Origin: Panaeolus papilionaceus
Lineage: Eukaryota; Basidiomycota; Agaricomycetes; Agaricales
Direction of reading: 5' to 3'
Length of the DNA: 64,000 bases
NCBI GenBank assembly: GCA_015501605.1
Contig: JADNRZ010000011.1
Span: forward strand, 1,756,101 to 1,820,100
In this document: positions 34,368 to 44,313 of the stretch, piece by piece
Position numbering within the stretch: the stretch's first letter is position 1
How the letters are laid out: each line of letters starts with the position of its first letter
The notes under the pieces: generated by a model
What the model was told of the DNA's origin: nothing
Database searches by the model: none
What the model saw: only the letters and a program-made list of their open reading frames with translations
Program-made: the position numbers and the translations under genes

Positions 34368-36145
34368 ATGACTTCCTCCATCCTCAAATTGTCCCCATCT
34401 TCTTCATCTTCTTCTGCTGCTAAGACTGTCTGCATTCCCTCTCAATCCCCCTCCACCTCCTCCAATGTTTCCTCAGTCCACACTCCTGTTCTACCATATA
34501 CCAAATCCAACAAGGAACTCATTGCCTGCACTAAAGCTCTCATTGCTGAAGGCAAACAACAAGGGCTTTGCTTGGAAGAAGAAGCTGATCAACAAGAAAC
34601 GCCCAACACCATCCAGAATCTTGATGATGTCATCAAAACCATTGTCCTTGCCCACGAAACCACTGTCTCCAACAACAACGACCCAGAACTCACTGACATC
34701 CTTTACCAAGCAAAAGGATGGGAGACCACCCCTGACACTTCTGGATCAGTCCACAACTGCACCTCAATCACCTTCAAGGAATTTGTGGACATCTTCCCTG
34801 AACTTCTCAGTCCCCCTGGAGTACCATAGGGACTCCCTATGGACTTTTTACATATATTACCTAAATTTGATATTTTGATAGGTTTCAGACAAATCCATAT
34901 ACAGAGTCCCTATGGAGTCCCTACAGACTCTGTAGGGACTCCATAGGGACTCCACAGGAACTCCAGGAAAATTGGATAATGCAAATGCAGATGACTCTGA
35001 TGTAGATAATAATTAGTCATTACAATATATGGACAATTGTACTCACACAGTATTTCCCATAATTGCCTTGTATAACTGCTGGAGTCCCAGGGAGTCCCTA
35101 GGGAGTCTGCACAGAGTCTGTAGGGACTCTGTAGGGACTCTGTATTTTTGAATTTGTCTGAAACCTATCAAAACATGAAATTTAGGTAATATATGTAAAA
35201 AGTCCATAGGGAGTCCAGAGAGTCCTTAGGGACTCCCTTGGGACTCAAGTGACTCCAGCACATATATTACAAATTTCTTGTAATACAAGGTAATTTGGCC
35301 TTGTTTTTTTGTTTGTTTGCACTGTCCTTGTATGCTGGTGTTGTAGTTGAGGGTGTCCACAGTTGTGTTAGGTGCCAATGCTGTGTTTTTTTGGCAGGGA
35401 GTCCATACGGTACTCAGGGGGGACTGACAAGTACTCCATCTTCCATACCAAAGAAGACTACAACCTCCTTGACTGGACCCTCCCTTTCTCATCCCACCAT
35501 CTACCACACCTTCTCTTCATGAACAACACCACAGTTGCTATCAAAAGACAAGTCCTCAAGCACATGGTGATTTGCGACAGCCTCCGAAAACAGGCATCAG
35601 ACAACTGGGATGCAGGATGTTCCCAATTTGAAGTGTTCTGTCAACAACACTTTAACAATCCAGACTGCTGCAAGCAACTCATGGAACTTGTGATCAAACA
35701 AAGGAAGAAGTATGCCAACCACAAACCCAATGACACCTACTCTTTCAAACATAACAAAAACTTCCTCTATGACTACTTCTATCCTGTTCCCCAACACCCT
35801 ACCTTCCAAGAGTTCCTCTCCTGCAAACCTGAAAACATCCTTGAAAACCTAGACTATTCTATCAAACCTACTGTCATAGCCTTTCTCAAACTCAGTCAAC
35901 GCCTTTGCTGCAGATGCTCAACTGCCAACCATTTCCAAGAAAACTGTCCCCACTATTCTTGTTGGAATTGTCACAAGAAAGCACCTGGTCATCACCTCAA
36001 TGACTGTCCTGGACCTGCTGTCAAGATCAACAAAGGGAAGAAGAAAGCCACCTCCCATCGCCCACCCTCCAATCCATGGACAAAGACTCAGCCATGGAAG
36101 GACATGAAGACCTCAGGAGGATGGTCTCCCAAAATCCTTGACTAA
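34368..36145 (+). pseudogene. ORF3 with CCHC zinc knuckles, split by a MITE
   Basis: A separate frame starts at the ATG at 34368, 38 bases after the integrase region, with a Ser-rich N-terminus. It runs to SPPGVP at 34826, where an inverted-repeat element interrupts it. It resumes near 35400 (KYSIFHTKEDYNLLDW...) and stops at 36145. The C-terminal half has two knuckles, CCRCSTANHFQENC and CWNCHKKAPGHHLNDC, followed by a Lys-rich tail. CCHC knuckles normally belong to nucleocapsid in gag, upstream of pol; here they lie between integrase and the 3' LTR. It could be a relocated gag or an extra RNA-binding ORF. Confidence 0.6.
34826..35256. mobile_element. MITE-like element with ~70-bp inverted repeats in ORF3
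   Basis: The left arm (from 34829, GGGACTCCCTATGGACTTTT) and right arm (ending about 35216) are reverse complements over about 70 bases including TTTACATATATTACCTAAATTT. Both inner flanks carry tandem GGGACTCYRTAG-type repeats. It disrupts the zinc-knuckle ORF. The exact outer boundaries are uncertain, and 35257-35398 is also probably not original ORF sequence. Confidence 0.55.
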
Positions 36146-36264
36146 CAATCAAGGATACTGGAGAGACAACTTCTTCAACTACAACAACAACATGTGCGAC
36201 AATGCCAAACACAATCTGAACACAGCTTTCTGATTGTGGGCAATCAGGCTTAATAAGGGGGTAA

Positions 36265-36835
36265 TGTTACATTGTCTCTTTTCTCTCCCATCTTTTCGTT
36301 ATCTTATCTGTACTGCTATCTCTCTTCATCTTATCATCATGTACTATCTTCTCTCTTTGTACTTGTATTTCATCTATTCCCTATCTCCAGAGCCCCACAT
36401 TCATCCCCTATCTCTGACTCACACTCCACTTCTATTCCTGCTGTTGCTCCACTTCTTTCTTCTGTCTTTGACTCATTTCTTACTCATCTCTCTCATGTTC
36501 ATGACTCATTCTTATTACAGACTTCACTTCTGACTCATCTATTTCTCACCTTATCTACTTGGCATTTACATGCACAGCCTTGTCAGATAGCTATATAAAC
36601 ACTGTAGTTTATACCCTTGTTCTTTAGCTAGTTCTTTAACTTCAAATAGAACAACAACCTTCTATGACGATCTTACTCTACTTGCTCTCTTCTAAGACAA
36701 TACCAGCATAGCATGTGTATGCAGTGGAAATCTTAGAACAATACTCAAACTCTGACACACAACAACCTTCTTCTGAACTCGACCCAGACAAGCTCAAAGG
36801 CCTTAACTGCAAGCCCCCATCGAGCTATCATAACA
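36265..36835 (+). repeat. 3' LTR
   Basis: 571 bases starting TGTTACATTGTC after the polypurine tract at about 36251-36264 and ending near ATAACA. It matches the 5' LTR once the small element inserted in the 5' copy is removed. Confidence 0.7.
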
Positions 36836-37566
36836 TTAGGTGCACTGCAAGGGCAGTTGGACAATATGGAAGGATTATACATAATTATTTAGTTAGTGAC
36901 AACATCATATTTTAAGGAATACATACATAATGAACCCTGAAGGGCAAACCAACGAACTGAGAAGAGCAAATGAACAAATGTAGAAGCCAAGTAAGGGCAG
37001 AAATTGAACTGAAAACCCTGCAAACCAGCACCAAAAAACCATTTGCTGTCTTCTGACCATAATATTTTACAGTTGGACTGTGAATTTCACACTGCAACTG
37101 TGAAATTTCCTCCTCTGGACTGTGAATTGTCAGAGTTAGACCGTGAAATTTCTGCCACCTCCCAACTTTGCTGCCTTTCCACCCTCACCCTGTTTGCAGG
37201 CTCATGTGGGCTGATTCACACACAGACTGTGGTCCATCACACATCTTTAATTTTTTCTTTCACCTGCTGCACACACAACAGAGGTTTTATGCCTTTTCCT
37301 TTTTCCTGTGTTGCTTTCCCTCATTAATTTTCAACCTTGATATTTTTTGTATTTATGCATTAAATTTAAATGAATGTTCAATAAATTGTTCTAAAATAAA
37401 ATGTAATTATCAATTATGAATAGCCTGGGGCTCTTCAAAACCAAGAGCACATTCAAGCATGCCCTCATTGAATGTGCACTGGCAGTGGCTCATCTGGCTT
37501 GTTTGATGCCCATCAAAGTGTCACACTGTGACACCACAGTTTGGACTGTGAACTTTGCAGTGCAAA
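36836..37566. other. AT-rich spacer, no gene recognised
   Basis: Contains repeated CTGTGAATT/ACTGTGAAATT strings around 37070-37160 and CACTGTGACACCACAG near 37520-37545. No coding region supported. CpG-poor. Confidence 0.35.
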
Positions 37567-38554
37567 AGGTACTTCACACTGGCCCAGATGGTTTGATCAA
37601 CTGTTGATCAACTGTCAGTTGACTGTCAATCAACACAAATCAGTGTATTGTGAATATTTGATTTTCTGATTAACATACAAGTCTATTGTATGCTGTGACA
37701 AGAAATGTGACAATCTCCTGTCATACCTTTCTCTAGTCTATGTTACCATGTGTCACACCCTTAGTAATAATATATCTTTTTACTTGAAACTATTGTTCCA
37801 TAGTGTTTGTGACAATAATTGTGACACTCTATACATCTTGTCACATGTCACACTCTGATTCAATATGAAATTGTATAACACTGCTGTGACACTAGTATTA
37901 CAAGTGAATTGTTTGTATGTATATGTGTAGATGTGACCAACTATGATTGTCACATGTCACATAGCCTTCCATGACTGATAGCATCCAGTAGTGACACAGA
38001 CAACTAGCAGTCCATTGTGGCTTAGAACAGTTTTTTTAATTTGTGATATGTCACATCTATATCACAGATCTAGCTAAATTAGTATGTAATATAGTATTAC
38101 AAGTAAAATATGTATGTATATGTATATATGTAAATGTGACCTAATATGACTGTCACATGTCACATAGTTGTCTGTGACAGATAGTGTCTAGCAGTGATAG
38201 AAAAAATTAGCAGTGACATGTATAGATGTCACAGATTTAGCTAAATTAGGAAATACCTACCATGAGAGAAGAAAACATATGTTGACCAACAGTCAATCAA
38301 CAATTGACTGACTGAAAGTCAATCAACAGTTCTGAGACAAAAGTCAGTTGTCAGTTAAATTTTGGCAGAGAAACTAGGAGTGGACCAACTGTCAACCAAA
38401 AGTCGATCAACACTAAGATGACATTCTACCCTGAAAGTCACATTTATGTAAAAATACCAGACCAACACTCAACCAACTTTTGGTCAACTTCTGATCAACC
38501 ATCCAACTGTTGATTGAAAGTCAGTTGAATTACCTGGCCTGTTGCAAAGTCCTC
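37567..38554. mobile_element. hAT-like palindrome-array element, CpG-decayed copy
   Basis: 988 bp. The left end GGTACTTCACACTGGCCCAG and right end CCTGGCCTGTTGCAAAGTCCTC correspond to the ends of the copy at 44967-46087, and the interiors align closely throughout. The terminal arrays read TTGATCAAC/GTCAATCAAC where the other copy reads TCGATCGAC/GTCGATCGAC. No target duplication is recognisable. There is no coding capacity; the family is presumably mobilised in trans. Confidence 0.7.
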
Positions 38555-39659
38555 AATCATTGTTGTGCTTTGTCTCTTGATATTTGTCCCTGGTGGGAAA
38601 AACAATAGTGTTTTGTATAATTAGAAGATAGAAGATTAGATTGGGTAGGTAAGTATTTATTGCTATCTCTGCCATAGTGCTGAAGGGATCTGTATGCCCA
38701 TTGCTATAAAGTGACTGGCCACTGTTGCTGTTGTGATTGTGATTAGTGAATGATAATTCTGATCATCTTCAAGTTGATTGCCAGTTTAGTAACTACTCTT
38801 GCATCTCCAAGTCAGACTTGGACTCATCACCACTTTGAACTGTCCAGCATTTGAATCCATTGAGCCTCATCTCTAGGCAGTTTTAGGGACATGGACTTTA
38901 TAACTGTTAAAGTGATGTGTGCTGGTATTAGTACTGCATTAACAGCCATTACAGCTCTGGTAGATAAACAACACATGTCAGTGTATGCTACACCTCTTAC
39001 AGCTCCAGATTTTTATTTCAAGCTGCATTCTAAAATCTTCTATCCTTTTCCAGTATCAATTCTCTTCAGGTTTTGTGTCTATAGATTCAAGAGTATTGAG
39101 AGCAGGGCTTACAATTTCTACAAATGGTTCATGTTGGAGTCATGCAAGCTGTGCTTTGTCTGTGTTCACTGAATCAGCTGGTGGAAATTGAAAGCTTTTG
39201 CAACACATCCTTCATTACAGATGGGAATATTAAAATGTGCCTTAGAATGCTTCACAAACAGGCCATTTTCCTTCAAGACACACTTGCCTGCATGAAGAAG
39301 AAAATCACAAAGGTCAGCCAAGGCCTAATAGTAAAATGATACCTGTCTGACTTCATAATATTCATTAACATTTTTGGAACAGATACACCCCAAACCAGGA
39401 TGGACTCTTGAGGACAACCCCCAAGTTGAAGAGCAATCAGGTCTATCACAGGAATCTGATAAGGTGATTTGGAGATTCCAAGGTCAGCTATTCTCAATTG
39501 CCCCCTTGGCAAAATCTATTCTCAATTAGTAATAACAACACATCAGAAGCCTGCAAAATTTACAATGACATGTATTCTTCAGATGGCTGTGGGCAGCAAA
39601 TATGGTTGAGCTTTGAGGAATGTTGACAGAGAATGAATCCATCAACCTACAGGTAACTT
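38555..39659. other. Decayed sequence, unassigned
   Basis: CpG-poor. A 93-codon frame at 38891-39172 and overlapping frames lack recognisable domains. Possibly degraded retroelement sequence, but I cannot show it. Confidence 0.3.
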
Positions 39660-40514
39660 TTTTATTTTATTTTATTTTATTTTAATAAATTATATTTAAG
39701 ACCTTTTTGTATGGCTAAGCCATTTTCAAAGGTCTGTGATGCAATTTGTATGTACAGAGTATTAATTGACTTGTGTGATGAAACTACAATGATCTGATTA
39801 GGGTTGTTTACTAAGTTAGCTGTAATCTATGGGTCTGAGCATCTGAGGTGTATGTGACAGATTAGGATTAAGGATGAATCTGTAGGATAATCTAATTGTG
39901 TATGGGGGTGGGAAATTTATGAGTGCCATTGTCCTTATTTACTGCTTGTTATGTGGTTTGTAGTTGAAGGTGCTGAAAGTTTCAACCAGCTGTTCCATTT
40001 CATCCAAGTACTGAAATAGCTTTAGTAGGAGGTTCTTGTCTGAGAGCAGCTTTGTCATTGTCTTCTTGTTTCTGCCTAGGAAGGTGAAGCTCTGTTTCTG
40101 CTGTAACTCATAGCCTCTACACTCCATGAGGAAGTGGTAGACTGTTTCTATCCTTTCCCTGCATTTGTTGCAAATGGTGGTTTGTGATTTCCCAATTGTG
40201 AATAGGTGTTTGGCAAGTGGTGCATGTCCTATTCTCAGCTGGAAGAGGATACTGGCTTGTTTTCTCCTTAGTCCTTTGACTAGTACTTCATATTTCTTCA
40301 ACAGCATGGTTTCATCAAACTTTTGAATTTTTTGGTAACACTCCAACTCTTTCCACATCTCTCTCCTCCTCTCACTGATCTCCAACATTAGTCTTCTTCT
40401 TGTTGCTGCCCTAGTGGCTGGAAGTTCATCCTCTTCCCACCTCTCTTCATTGCTGCTCACTTGCTCCTCTTGCCTCTCTGTCTCCCCAGCATCCATGTTG
40501 GTGCATGACTGCAC
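39660..40514 (-). pseudogene. LINE fragment E: ORF2 C-terminus with (TAAAA)n tail
   Basis: On the minus strand a frame of 191 codons (39939-40514) contains KGLRRKQASILFQLRIGHAP, then a Cys/His knuckle CNKCRERIETVYHFLMECRGY, the C-terminal zinc-binding module typical of RNase H-bearing fungal non-LTR retrotransposons. About 250 bp downstream on the same strand is a (TAAAA)n run (39660-39685 on the plus strand), the usual 3' tail. The 5' portion is missing. The family differs from LINE-A to LINE-D. It abuts LINE fragment F tail to head. Confidence 0.6.
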
Positions 40515-40533
40515 ACAACACTCACATGGCTCT

Positions 40534-41540
40534 GCGATTTTGCAGATTGCAACACACTCTCACTCTGGGATGGGCAGTTCTCAGATCAATCTTACATGGG
40601 CAAAGATTTTATGCCCCTGCATGATGTGCATGGCCATCTCCTCAAGCCCACTACCAAGAAGGGTGGGTCTTGGTTACCAGCATTCGAAGCAGGTCCCCTG
40701 TCTTTGACTGCTCACACAGTTTGTTGTATAACAGGCCACACTCCCATCAGTGAATACTATCACTGTATGCAATTCAACATTCCAGCCCTGCAGTGCATCT
40801 GCAGACACTTCAGGTGGTGCTCACATATCTTGTGCTGTTGTAAGAAATTCAAGGCACATTGCAGTTTTCTCTGGGACACCAGGGAGCTGAACCAATTCTT
40901 GAATGTGCACCCCCACATGTTCTCCTTCTCTGCTATATGCCCCAACCACCCTCAGGAGAACATGGGTGTAGGATGATGTGCTGAAGATGGGCGCTTGTTG
41001 GGGCCCTGACAGTGCATGTGGCCAAGACAATGATTTGTCACCCTAGCAGTCCTTAAGTGGATGCCAGCAACAGTGCCCTTGCATGCTGGAAGCTTCAGTG
41101 TTATAACCAGTGGTCAGGGAGCACACTTTGGTGTGTACACGGACTAGAGTTTAGCTGCCTGTTGCCTGCGCAGTTTGTCCATGAGGTAACTCAAGGGCTT
41201 TGGCCAGTAGGTGCCCCCTCGGGCCTGCCCTCTCTTCGTGATCTGCAACTGTGTCAAGGTGTGTTAACACCAACGACATGCAGATCGCCACCCTTAACTG
41301 ACACCTGTCCTCAGATGGGAAGTGTCACTATCACTGCACAATCAGCTTTGATATCTTGCCCTACAACACTGCTCGCCCTTCAGGCTTGCCTTGTGCCTGC
41401 TGTAGTATATACCCAACTTAATTGGGGAGTGGACATTCCTGTAGTTTACTGCTTGTCTGTGCTTACTATGATTCGACTGGACTGCCAGTTGTGCACCAGT
41501 ATATGAATTTTTGAACCAAAAAAAGAAAAAAAAAGAAACT
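40534..41540 (+). pseudogene. LINE fragment F: ORF2 C-terminus and 3'UTR, CpG-decayed
   Basis: Aligns with LINE-A 58780-59767. The frame 40596-40976 has the same zinc module (C.CRHF.WCSHILCCC), then the same 3'UTR (GGGGTGGTTG-like, CCCAACTTAATTGGGGAGTG), ending in an A-rich tail at 41516-41540. Relative to LINE-A almost every CG is replaced by TG or CA. 5'-truncated, on the plus strand. Confidence 0.7.
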
Positions 41541-43578
41541 GCTACAGTCTACTTCTCCATTGCTGACTCTCAGTCCAGTATGTGCACTTGTTCTCTTGCT
41601 AACCAAAGCATGATGATCCTTGGTCGACACTGCTCCATTCGCACATTGCTCCCTCACACTGGCACACTGTTATGCCATTGATGCTATCGGTTTGGCCACT
41701 CCACAGATCGCTGCAGGAACCTCACCTATGTCTGCCCCATCTGCCACGGCCCTCATGACAAGGCTGTTCATCGCGAGATGTGCAAGCCTTGTAAGAATGG
41801 CTTCCCCAAAGCTGATCCACCTATTGATCCCACTCCTGCTCACGAGGCATGCACTCACATCTCTTGTTGTCTCAACTGCTGCAGCAATCATGCTGCAAAC
41901 TCTTGTCAATGCCCCTTCTGGAAGCACTGTTTCAATGGTGACTGGATTGCAGCCTGTTATACTGAGGTGCGCCCTGCTCCCTCTAACACACCACCGACTG
42001 TGCAATGAAGGGGACGAACAATCATTGCAAAGCGGAGAGTGTCGTTAGAATTATGTCCCACAACGTTAACTGCAACTACAAGTGGGTTGCAATTATGCTT
42101 GAATAGTTGATTGAAGATTTTGATGTTCTATTTATTCAAGAACCTCCATGGAAAAAAATTCGTATCGCTCCTTCTGCCTTGTTGTGTGAGGGAGAGAAAG
42201 TCATCGGTCCACCTCTGCATCCATCCTGGGATCTAGTGGTGCACCCTCCCCAGGGCGATCAAGCACCCTGGGTGTTGGCTTATGTCTCCACCAGGCTTTG
42301 CAAATGTCGCCCCTCTCTCTGCTGTGACCTTGTTGATCATCGCAACATTATGCTCCTCTCTCTGTATTCTGCAGGACAGTGCCTCAATTTCATTAACATC
42401 TATTCTGACAAAGACCACACTGCTATCTTTCATCTAAAGTCACTTCCATCGCTTCCCCCTTGTGTATACATGGGTGGAGATCTCAACTGTCGCTTGTCGG
42501 TCTGGGACCTGAACTACAGATATCATTGCACCAACACCATCACTCTTATGGATGTCTGCGCCGACATGGGGCTGGATTGGGCAGAGCCGACCAATCATGG
42601 CCCAACTCACATCTCCTACAACTGTAATCTGGCTGATGCAGTCATTGATCTTGTCTTCCTGGAAATGGCAGAGGTGTTGCATCAACCACCAATGCTAGTC
42701 CACAACATGCAAGGGCGCTCTGATCACATCCCGATTTCAAGTGTTGTTGTTATCGTTCCTGGCGCTGCTGGTGCGCCTAGGATGACGATCAAAGCTGGGA
42801 GCGAAGAGGAGGAAGAGTTCCTGGCCAACATCATTCACCGCATGCAGGGGGTGCAAAGCAGTGAGCTTCATTCAGCCGGTGACATTGAGGCCAGAGTGCA
42901 AGCAATGGCTGAGGCAATATGCACATGGTCCAGTCCGGTTGGGCGAAGGGTCTGGTAACCAGTGTGGTGGCATTTGACATCGCACAATTCTTCCCATCAT
43001 TGAACCATACAGTCTTGATGGCCATACTGGAGAAGCAGGGGTTCCCTGCTAAAGCCCAGAGGTTTTTTGCCTCATACCTTGTTGGTTGTTCTACTTGCTA
43101 TGCATGGAACACCTTTGTTTCTGATCTGATGCCTGTGGATGTGGGCGTGGGACAGGGCTCCACCCTGTCCCTGGTTCTATCTGCCCTTTATATCGCTCCC
43201 ATTATGAAGATATTCAAGATGTGCGCCCTTTGGGGTGTGCTGTCCACATACCTGCTATCCTTTGTTGACAATGGCACCCTCATCAGCCAGGCTAAGAAAC
43301 TGGCTGATAACATTGCCGCCCTTCAGGCAGCGTATGGTATTATATTCACTCTGTTTACTGCTCTAGCCTTAGTGTTGGAGCATGATAAGTCAGAACTATT
43401 CCACTTCATGCGTAGGTGGGATGGGATCAACCCCTCCATTGACCTGGGGTACGCGCCCTATACAGGCACCACGCCTTTGAAGCCCAAGCCTATCTGGAGG
43501 TATTTGGGTTTCTACTTCAACCATGGGCTCACATTTAGAGAGCATGTGCGATAATATACCACCAAGGCGCTCACAACT
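41541..43578 (+). pseudogene. LINE fragment G: ORF1 zinc region, endonuclease and RT pieces
   Basis: Three parts in LINE order. First, an ORF1 C-terminus (about 41663-42005) with knuckles CYRFGHSTDRC and CPICHGPHDKAVHREMC and one in-frame TGA. Second, an ORF2 endonuclease/exonuclease/phosphatase domain (42107-42958), with LFIQEPPW, GGDLNCR and GRSDHIPI, the nicking enzyme for target-primed reverse transcription. Third, after an internal deletion near 42945, a reverse transcriptase segment (42919-43554) with VVAFDIAQFFPSLNH, VGVGQGSTLSLVLSALYI and FVDNG. The catalytic pair normally FVDDG is changed to FVDNG. It ends abruptly at 43578. Inactive. Confidence 0.7.
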
Positions 43579-44313
43579 CATGCTTCTTGACCCTGAACCA
43601 CCACCTTCCTATTTGGGCGACAACTTTACAACAACTCAACATTAGTCTGCAAATTGTGCTTGATGTCTAGGGAAGGGGCACCTTGCGCACCAAGTTCAAC
43701 AGGATCACAGGTTCCGGAAGGGCCTGTGTTCCGAAACCGCACTCAGTTGTCAGTGACAAACCTGATGATTCTGGAAGAGATGGTGCTCCCCGAAGCACCA
43801 TCTTCAGACTTAGGTGGCTACACTGCCCCTGGAGGACGTTCCTCCTCACCAACACCAACTACGTGGTCAGCATCTGCAGCCTGCCAATGTTATATCACCC
43901 CAGTCCCAGGTCGTGGGTCTCAACAAGATCGCCGCAGTGAGAGGAGCTGGGCATCGACTGCCAGGAGGTCCTGGAGATCGGAGACCCCTCAACAACAATA
44001 CACCGCCAATTGGGCTCCATATGGATATCAGGTGAACCTGTCGTCTGTCAGCAATCATTTCCATTATATCTTACCAGTGTGACAAACAGCTGAGAGACAT
44101 GTGTGAAAAATCACCTAAATCCCAGCCTCGGGACACATTCATAGAACATGGGGGTTGACATACTGTTGCCAGCTTAAGCTGTCCCAAGCTGTGCCGATCT
44201 CCTGTCCTGAATCTGATTTTTTAGCTGTACAAATTCTGGACGAATTGTGTCTATACAGTGCCGCTAATATCCATTATGTGTGAATTACATGCCTTATGCA
44301 GATAAAGTAAGTA
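43579..44313. other. Unassigned sequence, including a 142-codon frame
   Basis: A plus-strand frame at 43654-44082 is Pro/Ser/Thr-rich without recognisable domains. The sequence differs in composition from LINE G. It could be a piece of another retroelement gag or the outer end of the transposon to its right. Confidence 0.3.

Larger units (their letters stand above)
28808..36835 (+). mobile_element. Decayed Ty3-type LTR retrotransposon with nested insertions
   Basis: Two related direct repeats bound it: 28808-29701 and 36265-36835, both beginning TGTTACAATGTC/TGTTACATTGTC and ending near ATAACA. The left one is longer by about 320 bases because a small inverted-repeat element sits in it. The right one is preceded by a polypurine tract (AATAAGGGGGTAA). 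Between them are a possible gag-like frame, an integrase with a C-terminal chromodomain-like part, and a third frame with CCHC knuckles. Reverse transcriptase and RNase H were not found; the place where they should be is occupied by hAT-like repeat copies. Target duplications are not evident. The whole element is CpG-poor. Confidence 0.7.
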
